From contig CATVZP010000022.1 in the NCBI GenBank assembly GCA_958348565.1, positions 1 to 26,355 on the forward strand: a DNA stretch of 26,355 nucleotides, given 5' to 3'. The position numbers and the translations under genes were made by a program. Positions 1-7,697 of this stretch are shown one piece after another. Under the pieces are notes generated by a model that ran no database searches, was not told the origin of the DNA, and saw only the letters and a list, made by a program, of their open reading frames with translations. Within the stretch, counting starts at the first letter, position 1, and each line of letters begins with the position of its first letter. The DNA comes from an uncultured Collinsella sp. Lineage in GTDB: Bacteria > Actinomycetota > Coriobacteriia > Coriobacteriales > Coriobacteriaceae.

Positions 1-156
1 AACACCGCGGTAGTTTTTTTTGAGGCTCTCATCGATTCCGCATCTCCTTGCGCGCTCACATTCCACTCCGCCTTAAATCAAGTAAAAATAATAGCTTGAA
101 TGCAAATTTGTTTTAATTATTGGTTGATCTCATTTCCATTCTTAATAATTGTTATC

Positions 157-185
157 TTGATTTTATATCGATTATTCGATATATA
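157..185 (+). promoter_or_regulatory. Candidate sigma70-type promoter with built-in palindromic operator
   Basis: A -35 like TTGATT (157-162) and a -10 TATATA (180-185) are separated by exactly 17 nt, in an AT-rich stretch ahead of the ATPase gene at 216. Between and overlapping them is a perfect inverted repeat, TATATCGA-TTAT-TCGATATA (164-183). The placement, covering the spacer and most of the -10, suits a repressor site. No obvious HTH partner is encoded in the adjoining three-gene unit, so the regulator is unknown. Confidence 0.5.
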
Positions 186-215
186 GTAATCTAAAATGTG
201 TTCAAGGAGGGCACC

Positions 216-1742
216 ATGATCCGTATTCGCTCCATAGAGCTCTCAAACGTGAAAAACGTTGCTAACGGCACGATCGGCTTCAAGGATAGCCCCTTCGGTT
301 CCAGCGTGATGGGAATATACGGTCAGAACGGATCGGGCAAGACCGCCGTCGTCGAATCCCTCGCGCGAGTCCAGGATTTGATGTGCGGCTTTCCGCTCGA
401 CCGTGAAAGCGTCGATCTGATCGGCCCCTCTGCCGAGTGCGCCAAAATCAGCATCGAGGTCGAGGTGACGGAGGGCTCCCCTTCCTCGCTCGGCTTCGTA
501 GGCGGGCTCGGCGACACCGTAGCGGCCGGGAAGCCCTTCACAGTGTGCTACTCGTTCTCCTTCGACAGGCTCGACGACAGACCGCGCCTCCTCTCCGAGG
601 ACCTCTCCGTCCGCGCCGAGGGGCTCGTCAAGAGAAGGCTCGCCGCCTACGATGCGGCCGATACCGAGGACAGCCAGAACCTGAAACCCGTCAACAGGTG
701 GCGGGCACTCAGAAACCTCGCCGGAAGGGAGGCCGACCTCGACCTCACCGTCGCACGGCGCTCCCCCGACCTGCAGGGCTCCTCGAAGCTGTTCTCGAAC
801 GCCATGGTCGCCTTCGCGGTCGCCGCGAGAAAGTCCTATCTCGAGCGCCTCGGAAATAACTCCCTATCCGAGGCAGCGAGGACGGCGTACGAGAGCGTAT
901 TGGTTCCACTCATGGACTCCACGACGCTCCTGAACAGGTTCGCCGACGATAAGATGAGGGTCTGTGACACGCGCCGAAGCGCGGCGCTGGCGTTCAGCAT
1001 CTTCCTCCTCGCCTCCCCGGGCAGCAGCACAGGCGGATGGTCACCCGAGGAGGCCGGAAAGGCCCCTGTCATCCGCGACGTGTCACTCCCTATCGATCAG
1101 ACAACGGTCCTCCCCTCAGAAGTCTGCGACTCGGTCCGCAAGACCGTCGAGACCATCAACTGCGCGCTTGGGGCAATCGTTCCGGGACTCAGCATCCAAG
1201 TGAACACCCTCCACGGCGAAACGATGGAAGACGGCACACCGGGCGAGCGCGTCGAGCTCCTATCATGCCGGCAGGGGGTACGCGTCCCCTTCAGAACAGA
1301 ATCGGAAGGAATCAAGAAGATCGCATCGATGCTCGGTTGGCTGATAAACGTCTTCAATGACGACAGCGCCTGTCTCGTCGTTGACGAGATCGACTCCGGA
1401 GTGTTCGAGTTCCTGCTCGGCGAGCTCCTCGAAGTCGTGACCGAGCAGGGCAAGGGCCAGCTCATCTTCACCGCTCACAACCTGCGAGCGCTCGAATGTC
1501 TCCCGGTCGGATGCCTCGTCTTCTCGACCTCCAACCCCAACAACCGCTACATCGGGTTCCGGGGCATGGCCCCCTCGAACAACCTCAGGAACCAATACCT
1601 GAGAGCCATCAACCTCGGGGGCCAGAAGGAACAGCTGTACGAGCCGACCAGAACCTCCGCGATAGGCTCCGCCCTCCTTGAGGCTGGAAGCCCCCAGACC
1701 CTCGACTTCGACTCCCTTCTGTCCTCCATGGGAGGCGAGTGA
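216..1742 (+). CDS. OLD/AAA15-like ATPase, first gene of ATPase-TOPRIM pair
   Basis: The product is a 508-aa ATPase of the ABC/SMC-like class found in OLD, AbiL and PARIS-type defence systems. Visible motifs are Walker A GQNGSGKT (about residues 36-43), Walker B CLVVDEID (386-393) and an H-loop histidine in FTAHNL (H421). The middle is divergent and there is no fused nuclease domain; the nuclease-like partner is the next gene. The ATG at 216 is chosen over a GTG at 198 because AAGGAGG lies 5 nt upstream of it. The stop overlaps the region of the next start, implying translational coupling. In such systems the ATPase usually senses or scaffolds and the TOPRIM partner executes; that role here is inferred from architecture only. 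An SMC-like repair ATPase is the main alternative. Confidence 0.8.
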   Translation: MIRIRSIELSNVKNVANGTIGFKDSPFGSSVMGIYGQNGSGKTAVVESLARVQDLMCGFPLDRESVDLIGPSAECAKISIEVEVTEGSPSSLGFVGGLGDTVAAGKPFTVCYSFSFDRLDDRPRLLSEDLSVRAEGLVKRRLAAYDAADTEDSQNLKPVNRWRALRNLAGREADLDLTVARRSPDLQGSSKLFSNAMVAFAVAARKSYLERLGNNSLSEAARTAYESVLVPLMDSTTLLNRFADDKMRVCDTRRSAALAFSIFLLASPGSSTGGWSPEEAGKAPVIRDVSLPIDQTTVLPSEVCDSVRKTVETINCALGAIVPGLSIQVNTLHGETMEDGTPGERVELLSCRQGVRVPFRTESEGIKKIASMLGWLINVFNDDSACLVVDEIDSGVFEFLLGELLEVVTEQGKGQLIFTAHNLRALECLPVGCLVFSTSNPNNRYIGFRGMAPSNNLRNQYLRAINLGGQKEQLYEPTRTSAIGSALLEAGSPQTLDFDSLLSSMGGE

Positions 1743-1744
1743 CC

Positions 1745-2521
1745 ATGGCAAGGGAGAAGCGGGTCGTCCTGATTCTCGTGGAGGGGCCGAGCGATGAAAA
1801 CGCGCTCCTCGAGCCCATGCAGGCCGCGCTCGACTTCACTGCAAACGGTGCACTGCCCGAGGCGAGGGCGCTCGCCTTCCACTGCGACGTTACCACGGTG
1901 CGACCGTTCTCATGGGAGGCCTCCTTCGCCGTCAAGGACAGGGTGCGCGACACCGTGCGCCAGTTCGTCGTCGACCGCATCGCGTCGCGGCACGAATACG
2001 AATGGACCGACCTCGACCGGATCATCCACATCGTCGACCTGGACGGCGCCTTCATACCGAACGAGTGCATCGTCGAGGGGGACTGCGATGGATTCGCCTA
2101 TGGCCGCGACTCTATCACCGCCCGGGACACCGCTAGGGTGGTAGACAGAAACGAGAGAAAGTCTGCTGCGCTGCTTGAGCTCGCGGGCACGCGCGAGCTC
2201 AAGCACAGAAAACACGCGGTCCCCTACAGAGTCTACTTCATGTCCCGTAACCTCGAGCATGCGCTCTACGGCTCCGTACGCGAATTCAGCGATGACGAGA
2301 AGAGGCAGCTTTCCGCAGCCTTCGGCAAGAAATACCGGAACGACCCCGAGGGTTTCATCAATCTGCTCCGAAGCGGGGACGTAAAGGTTCCGGGCGATAC
2401 CGTGGAGGAGACGTGGCGCTACGCCCGGGAAGGTACTAATTCCCTCCACCGGGGCTCAAACCTTCACCTCTTCTTCTCTGGCTCTGAACCGGAATCGCCG
2501 TCCCGGCCATCCACTCCCTAG
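1745..2521 (+). CDS. TOPRIM-like (RloB/AbiL/DUF4435-type) putative nuclease
   Basis: This 258-aa protein begins with a hydrophobic strand followed by the motif LILVEGPSDENA (E13), and later has IIHIVDLDGAF (D98, D100). A glutamate after the first strand and a later DxD are the metal-binding signature of TOPRIM domains. A third stretch, YFMSRNLEHALYG, resembles the conserved acidic region seen after the fold in RloB/AbiL-type proteins. The ATG at 1745 starts 2 nt after the ATPase stop and has GGAGG 9 nt upstream; a GTG at 1739 is possible but poorly spaced. The C-terminal tail is serine/proline rich. The pair most resembles AbiLi/AbiLii or AriA/AriB (PARIS) in layout, but residues outside the motifs are too divergent to assign a family by eye. 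Confidence 0.7.
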   Translation: MAREKRVVLILVEGPSDENALLEPMQAALDFTANGALPEARALAFHCDVTTVRPFSWEASFAVKDRVRDTVRQFVVDRIASRHEYEWTDLDRIIHIVDLDGAFIPNECIVEGDCDGFAYGRDSITARDTARVVDRNERKSAALLELAGTRELKHRKHAVPYRVYFMSRNLEHALYGSVREFSDDEKRQLSAAFGKKYRNDPEGFINLLRSGDVKVPGDTVEETWRYAREGTNSLHRGSNLHLFFSGSEPESPSRPSTP

Positions 2522-2631
2522 GATCCGAAAGCCCGAATGTCGTGCTGACGCCTGTGCGAGATGATCAGCTTTCGGCAGTCGCTGCTCCCCGTTTTCGATC
2601 GCATAGCTCTTCCAAATCGAAAGGATTACTC

Positions 2632-3192
2632 ATGTACATCTTCTGGGACAACTCAAACATTCAATACGCTGGACTTAATAGCGTACTGCCCGTCAAAGAG
2701 CCCGATGTCGATCGCGGAAGGTATCGCACCTACTTCAAAGGCCTGTTGAACCTCGTCTCTCGCGGCAGGATTATCGACAAGGTCTATCTTGCCGGAAGCA
2801 TCCCTCCGGGAGATGACGCTCTTTGGGATGCGGTTGAAAGACTTGGAATCGAAACCACACTGATTCCTCGCAGCGAGTCGAGTGGCGAGGCGGACACAAC
2901 CGACTTCGCACTTCAGACGGACCTGCTCAGGTTGGGCTACGATGTCCAGGAGCCAGGCACCATCGCCCTGCTAACCGGTGACGGTGCGGGCATTAATTCC
3001 GGTAAAGGCTTTTTGGCAGACGCGATGAGGCTGACTGAACGCGGGTGGAAGTTCGAGGTCTACTCTTGGGATGCTGCCTGCAACTCAAAGCTGCGGGAGT
3101 TTGCCATGGCGAACGGAAAATACTTCAAGCTCGAAGACTACTATGAGTACATTACATTTATTGTGGGAGGAAGGCGCCCCGTCGAACTGTAA
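2632..3192 (+). CDS. NYN-domain (PIN-like) putative ribonuclease
   Basis: The 186-aa product begins directly with the NYN core strand, IFWDNSNIQYAG, in which D6 and N7 match the conserved first acidic motif. Later TDFALQTDLL and LLTGDGA supply the other acidic positions expected of the family (LabA/DUF88/Limkain-like PIN-fold RNases). The start ATG at 2632 is preceded by GAAAGGA at 6 nt spacing; an upstream extension to 2542 is open but lacks any domain content. It follows the TOPRIM gene on the same strand after 110 nt, so it may be a third member of the same unit or an independent cargo gene. The 8-bp inverted repeat CCGAAAGC/GCTTTCGG (2525-2575) in the gap has a 35-nt loop and is not a convincing terminator. 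Confidence 0.75.
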   Translation: MYIFWDNSNIQYAGLNSVLPVKEPDVDRGRYRTYFKGLLNLVSRGRIIDKVYLAGSIPPGDDALWDAVERLGIETTLIPRSESSGEADTTDFALQTDLLRLGYDVQEPGTIALLTGDGAGINSGKGFLADAMRLTERGWKFEVYSWDAACNSKLREFAMANGKYFKLEDYYEYITFIVGGRRPVEL

Positions 3193-3441
3193 TCGAAACA
3201 AAAATACATTGCCCGGATACCACTCGCACAAATCACCTGGGGGCACGTCGGAAACACATGCCTCTCATCACGTCCATGGCGTGTCCTCCAGGTGGCTGCC
3301 GTGCTTCTCCCCAGCTCCTAATAGGGCGATGTACGCCCTCAAGCTGAAACGAGCACAAAGTAGATGGAGCTTTAAGCTCGTCCGGAAGCCGCCGTCCAAG
3401 CCTGTCGCGTACATTCACTCGATGCGCGGGGCACAACGCAC

Positions 3442-4299
3442 CTAATAGCATGCGACCCCTTCAGTCTCGAACAGAATCCGCATATACCGGTCGTCAAATC
3501 TAAGGGCAACCATGTCAACGGAGTTGCGAACAGCACTGCATTGGCATATAAAATCGAAGAAGGAGCGACCGAGCCCCTCATCACATTCCCCGGCCAAGAT
3601 ACGCTTCCCTAGCTCCGCCGCGGATGCCAGCTCCTCAGGAATGAGATCATCGGGAATCGACCCCGTCATCCCACTCGCCCTCTCAAGCCTCTCAACCGCC
3701 GGGGCGACGACGTCAGTCACATAGCGCACATCAAGACAATCTTCCTCTATATGGCGAGGGAGGTCGTACATCAGTTCGGACAGACAGATGTAGTAGCCAG
3801 CCCATGACTCTTTCAGTTTTGGAAACTGCGCGATGCGGACTAGGCGAGCATCCGCGCTTTCTTCCCCAAGACGATTTCTCGGTGGGATATGGACGGTGTT
3901 CGACTTCTGATGTCTCCAGGCCGGATTCTCGAAGTTAAGACGAATGCGAATGTACTCTTGCAGCCACACAAAATAGCACGAACCTGAGTCGGCGATAGAG
4001 CAACGAAACAGTAGGAACGGGATGGCCAGCATCTCGGCATACAGCAGGGTCTTTGTTTCAAGCTGGAAAGAAATAACCTGGCTATCGTCTATTGGTTTTT
4101 CGGTCCCCTTTACTTGAATAGCTAGTAGCTCGCTGGTCGCGTCGCCCCCGTCGAAACGTTCGGCAATTATATCAATTCCGAAATCCCGTTCCGTCAGATC
4201 TCGAATGACCCAGCTTTCAAAGGGCATCAGCCCCGAAATGATGCTGCAAGCCCTCGAGTCTATCTCGTGGCTCCTCGATCTTTGCGGAGGCCTTGCCAT
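3442..4299 (-). CDS. DUF4365-domain protein, PD-(D/E)xK nuclease-like
   Basis: This 285-aa protein has the DUF4365 signature in its first 70 residues: RDFGIDIIAE (D43) followed about 20 residues on by LLAIQVKG (Q62, K64), matching the D...QxK core of a restriction-endonuclease-like fold. The remaining 200 residues are not recognised and may be a target-sensing region. The ATG at 4299 is preferred over the TTG at 4302 because GGAGG sits 5 nt upstream, and it overlaps the TGA of a small upstream ORF as TGATG. DUF4365 proteins occur in several defence contexts. It is the last gene of the - strand unit starting with the PHP-ATPase, converging on the NYN gene. The 249-nt gap to that gene holds only short hairpins, for example GAGCT-TTA-AGCTC (3367-3379). 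Confidence 0.7.
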   Translation of the reverse strand: MARPPQRSRSHEIDSRACSIISGLMPFESWVIRDLTERDFGIDIIAERFDGGDATSELLAIQVKGTEKPIDDSQVISFQLETKTLLYAEMLAIPFLLFRCSIADSGSCYFVWLQEYIRIRLNFENPAWRHQKSNTVHIPPRNRLGEESADARLVRIAQFPKLKESWAGYYICLSELMYDLPRHIEEDCLDVRYVTDVVAPAVERLERASGMTGSIPDDLIPEELASAAELGKRILAGECDEGLGRSFFDFICQCSAVRNSVDMVALRFDDRYMRILFETEGVACY

Positions 4300-4520
4300 C
4301 AACCCCTCCCCTTCTGACGAAATCTATGATACGAAACGGCCAAAACGCTTGTCGCAACGCCAATCAAAGGAAACGGGCCGTCAATCTCCTCCGACGTTTC
4401 ATATACATTAACAACCCCAAGAGCATCACCTAACGCGCCGTCGCTTACACCCTCCGCTCGGAGCGGCAAGTATAACGGACCATCAAATCCACCGTGGCTA
4501 TCGTCGACAGATCCATCCAC
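4299..4520 (-). CDS. Possible small protein coupled to the DUF4365 gene
   Basis: This 73-aa reading frame starts at a GTG (4520) with AAAAGAGG 6 nt upstream, and its TGA overlaps the ATG of the DUF4365 gene (TGATG). The SD of the DUF4365 gene lies in its last codons, the arrangement expected for translational coupling. The product is acidic and glycine-rich in its first half and has a hydrophobic stretch (FPLIGVATSVLAVSYHRF) near the C-terminus. No family is recognised. It sits 52 nt after the 107-aa gene. It could instead be non-coding spacer or a remnant, because the start codon is not ATG and no domain is seen. Confidence 0.45.
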   Translation of the reverse strand: MDGSVDDSHGGFDGPLYLPLRAEGVSDGALGDALGVVNVYETSEEIDGPFPLIGVATSVLAVSYHRFRQKGRG

Positions 4521-4572
4521 GGCCAACCTCTTTTATACCGGCAAGCGCCCTCTAGATGTCGTCCAAACCGAA

Positions 4573-4896
4573 CTAGGAATCAACCCCCTCATCGCCATCG
4601 GAATATCTTAGGGAAGCGTTGATTTTCATGGAGGCGATTTCAATCAGCTCTTTGAGGTCTTTGTAGTAGCCTAGCGCCTTTGAATCCTTTTCCACCTCAG
4701 GCGACACCGTAACCGTAAAGCTCGTCGGAGCCTCAACCGTGGAGAATACCGCATTATACAGGTTTCCCACTTTCAGCTCGGGGTTCTTCAAGTCGATTGA
4801 GAAACCTTCCACCCCTTCAAATGCTATCCTCCCGTTGCTGAGAATGACGCGAAGCGTCCTGCGCTCTATAGCGTTTGAGGCGTCTTTTGACGACAT
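4573..4896 (-). CDS. Small protein of unknown function overlapping the PHP-ATPase gene
   Basis: The 107-aa product starts at ATG 4896, with a strong GGAAGGAGG SD ending 5 nt upstream. Start and SD lie inside the 3' end of the PHP-ATPase gene, which continues in another frame to 4817, so the two genes share 80 nt. A longer in-frame ORF reaches 5028 but is simply the shadow of the PHP gene. The middle looks like a beta-rich fold (RTLRVILSNGRIAFEGVEGF), followed by a helical, acidic C-terminus. No family is recognised. The overlap implies co-translation with the ATPase, so an accessory subunit or an inhibitor is a reasonable guess, but nothing in the sequence decides between them. Confidence 0.7.
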   Translation of the reverse strand: MSSKDASNAIERRTLRVILSNGRIAFEGVEGFSIDLKNPELKVGNLYNAVFSTVEAPTSFTVTVSPEVEKDSKALGYYKDLKELIEIASMKINASLRYSDGDEGVDS

Positions 4897-7291
4897 CTGC
4901 TCCTCCTTCCACCGTATCGGCGACGATTCCGAGAATTGAATAATCCTTGCATTCGTATTCGAGCGCACCGCTCTTGACTGTGATCTTCTTCGCCTTATCC
5001 CTTCCCAGCACGATGACGTTATCCGCATCGAGGTTCACGACGAACTGAGGGTTATGCGTGACGATAATGACCTGTCTCTTCTGCCGCATCTCGGAAAAGG
5101 CTCTGATGACATCCTTGCGGATTGCGGTCTGCGATATCTGGTCCTCCGGCTGGTCGACGATATAGATGCCCTGTTTCTCGTCTCCCGCCATCAAGTCGAA
5201 GTAGATTCGCCCATAAAGGCCGGCAGATGGTTCGCTGTCGAGGCCAATCTTTTCGTTTGTTATCTTTCCTCGCTCGTAGATCGAATCCACTGCGCTGTTC
5301 AGTCGACCCTTCATCTCCGACGCCCATCTTTCCGCTGAAGGCTTGCTCACAGAGAAGCCGGCAGCAATCTCCTCTGAAGTGAGATTCGTCTCACCTTCGA
5401 CGCCGCCGACGATCGACGGCAGCGGCCCTTTGTTGAACATGTCGCCCAGGAGCGAGATGCAGTAGTCCCGATTGATTTTCTTGACACTAAGCTCAGACAC
5501 GAACTCAAGGCTGCCAAACGACGTCCTTCCGACCCTCACGTCAACGTCAACGGGATCAATCTGTCGGTCCTTTCTCCCGAGACGAAGAGCAACCGCCTCG
5601 GCAATCTGGGAAGCCGCAGCGTCGATCCGGTCTCTGTAGGCATCTCTCGAGTTCTCCTCGTCGGTCTTTGCTTGCTGGAGCCGCTTCTTCAGATCGTTGG
5701 CAGCGCTTTGGAGAATTCTTCTTTTTGTGTTGTCGAGCTTGATGGAAGTCATCTCTTCCCTGACAAGAGCGAGCAAATGGTCGAGCGCCGCGGTGGCATT
5801 CTCGAGGTCTATCTCCGCTTCCTTTCCGAGCCTCGAGAGAACCGCACGATGATCGTCCCCGATGGCGGCAACCTGGTTCCTGACGGACTCGACTGCGTTG
5901 TTGAGGCTTTCAACCTCTTTCGTCGGTTTTGAACGCAGCGACCCAACGACGGCCATGCGATCGGAGACCTCGTGAATCTCGAGCGGAAGCACGGTCTCCC
6001 CCAAGCGATTCATGTAGTCGTTATATGCGACTTTCGTTTCAAGCGCCTCAACACATGATGCGAGGTGTCTCTTCAGGGCCTCTTTGACAACATCGATGTT
6101 CACGTGTTCTTGGAAATAGTCGTCGAATCTGCTGCCCTCCGTCCCATCATGGAGGCCCTCTAGCGCTCTGCGGATGCTACCCTGGTCATCGAACTGAAGC
6201 AGCTGCGAAGAGGCAATAGCGCTTTTTACCTCAATCTTCTCGCGTCCGCAGTATTCACGGTACCCCTCCCTGAGACGCCTAGCATCCTCCCCTTCGCCGT
6301 AGAGGCCAGTCAAAACGTGCAGGATCATTGACTTGCCGATCGAGTTATCTCCGATGATAACGTTGACCCCGGCAGACATGGGGATGGAGCAGGGCTCTCC
6401 ATCGATGACAAGGTCGAGGCTGCCCAGCTTCGGTGCGGCAGGATTAAAGAACGAGGCGTTTCCGACCCTGATGCGCGACGGGTCGGTGATGGACATGACA
6501 AGACCCTCGAACGTCGGAAGGCACTTCAGGGAGCAGAACCCGACTTCATCCTCCCTCCCACGAAAATCGGCAGAGGGAAGCGGGTAGGCGTCCCAATTAT
6601 GGCAATCGCTCCCCAGGACGAACGGGACGTCCGGCTTCGTGTACCGCTCAACGAGGTCCCGCATATCGACCTCGTTGCGCCTGTTACGGATTTCCAACGC
6701 GTCGACGAACTCGGTAAGCACGATCTCGTCGGCGCGCTCAGCCCCCAGGCTGCTGACGTCATTCTTCTGCTCCCTCCCTACGGACTTCTCGTGCCCGATA
6801 AGCACCGCGCTCAGGCCGATGTCGCTGAGAATCTGAGAGAAGCGTTGCGAAGAGAAGGCGCCCTTGTCCTTGCTGTCGTACTCCGGCCTTCCCCCCGCTG
6901 TCTTGGGGATGTGGCTATCTAGGGCCTCGATTAGGTCGTCTGGACCTCGATCGTCGAAGATCGCGACCACGTGAATCGGAATCGGGCGGCCCATGTCGTC
7001 TGGGAGGGCAACGGTGAACTCAACGCCTGGAAGGACCTTCTTTAGAGTTCCATGCCCCTCTTTCGACTTCAAAGCACGATACATCTCGACGTCGAAGCAG
7101 TCATGATCCGTAATGGAACACATGTTGATGGGGAGCCTGGGGTTGCCCAACTTTTCCACGAGCGTGTCGATTTTGCTGGACGTGCAGCGGGCAAGCGCCT
7201 CATTTCCCGCATCTCGGGTGCGCACGCTCGCCGCCGAGTGGATATGAAAGTCAACTCGCACCGGGCTTGTCACTATCTTGGAATCATCCAT
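4817..7291 (-). CDS. PHP phosphoesterase-ATPase fusion (TrlF-like)
   Basis: This 824-aa protein joins an N-terminal PHP metal-dependent phosphoesterase to an SMC/ABC-like ATPase. PHP motifs visible are VDFHIHS (H16, H18), SITDHDCFD (D62, H63), GVEFTV (E91), IHVVAIFDD (H107) and, later, LGSDCHNWD. The ATPase has Walker A GDNSIGKS (314-321), a long charged, probably coiled-coil middle (about 400-600), Walker B IYIVDQPEDQ (D713) and THNPQF with a downstream hydrophobic strand. The architecture matches proteins annotated as TrlF-family AAA-like ATPases. ATG 7291 was chosen over TTG 7318; both SDs are weak (GGCAGGG at 7 nt for the ATG). It heads a four-gene - strand unit with the 107-aa, 73-aa and DUF4365 genes. 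A nucleotide-sensing or nucleic-acid-degrading defence role is inferred. Confidence 0.82.
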   Translation of the reverse strand: MDDSKIVTSPVRVDFHIHSAASVRTRDAGNEALARCTSSKIDTLVEKLGNPRLPINMCSITDHDCFDVEMYRALKSKEGHGTLKKVLPGVEFTVALPDDMGRPIPIHVVAIFDDRGPDDLIEALDSHIPKTAGGRPEYDSKDKGAFSSQRFSQILSDIGLSAVLIGHEKSVGREQKNDVSSLGAERADEIVLTEFVDALEIRNRRNEVDMRDLVERYTKPDVPFVLGSDCHNWDAYPLPSADFRGREDEVGFCSLKCLPTFEGLVMSITDPSRIRVGNASFFNPAAPKLGSLDLVIDGEPCSIPMSAGVNVIIGDNSIGKSMILHVLTGLYGEGEDARRLREGYREYCGREKIEVKSAIASSQLLQFDDQGSIRRALEGLHDGTEGSRFDDYFQEHVNIDVVKEALKRHLASCVEALETKVAYNDYMNRLGETVLPLEIHEVSDRMAVVGSLRSKPTKEVESLNNAVESVRNQVAAIGDDHRAVLSRLGKEAEIDLENATAALDHLLALVREEMTSIKLDNTKRRILQSAANDLKKRLQQAKTDEENSRDAYRDRIDAAASQIAEAVALRLGRKDRQIDPVDVDVRVGRTSFGSLEFVSELSVKKINRDYCISLLGDMFNKGPLPSIVGGVEGETNLTSEEIAAGFSVSKPSAERWASEMKGRLNSAVDSIYERGKITNEKIGLDSEPSAGLYGRIYFDLMAGDEKQGIYIVDQPEDQISQTAIRKDVIRAFSEMRQKRQVIIVTHNPQFVVNLDADNVIVLGRDKAKKITVKSGALEYECKDYSILGIVADTVEGGADVVKRRLKRYRAQDASRHSQQREDSI

Positions 7292-7381
7292 GGGTTTGCC
7301 CTGCCTATTTCGTCGCAATGTACCTGCTGATTTTACTCCTTGAATTTACCTCACTGGAAACAAAACCGCGGGTCCTGGGCG

Positions 7382-7558
7382 CTAACTACCAAAGGCGGCA
7401 AAACTTGGGTGCAATATCGCAGATACGGCAGGGCCTAAAGCACCCTCGCAGGAAACGCACTGAACCCGTCTCGCGTCATCGGAGCTAATCAGGCCACAGG
7501 AGCAGCCCGCATACACCACACAGCCACCAGCCCCTTTGAAGCGCAAAGGTCTTTCCAT
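7382..7558 (-). CDS. Doubtful cysteine-rich small ORF, possible zinc-ribbon remnant
   Basis: The otherwise gene-free gap between the divergent PHP-ATPase and AbiH genes (7319-7697) contains this 58-aa - strand frame (ATG 7558; an upstream ATG at 7579 is also open). It encodes four closely set cysteines in GGCVVYAGCSCGL and QCVSCEGALG, a spacing reminiscent of a zinc ribbon. There is no credible SD before either ATG, so it may be a relic rather than a gene. Nothing else convincing was seen in this gap. Confidence 0.25.
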   Translation of the reverse strand: MERPLRFKGAGGCVVYAGCSCGLISSDDARRVQCVSCEGALGPAVSAILHPSFAAFGS

Positions 7559-7697
7559 CCGGCTGCAATCCGACGACATAAAAACAGCGAAGCCGTCAAT
7601 TCAACTGCCGCTCTTGGACTAAAGTATCAGGGAGGCGGAGACCACAGACTGTCCGTACGTCACAGGGTAACGACCGAAATCCGGCGAAAGTTGCAGC

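Noticed and set aside
2525..2575. Terminator between the TOPRIM and NYN genes
   Set aside because: Only 8 bp of stem with a 35-nt loop and no T-run.
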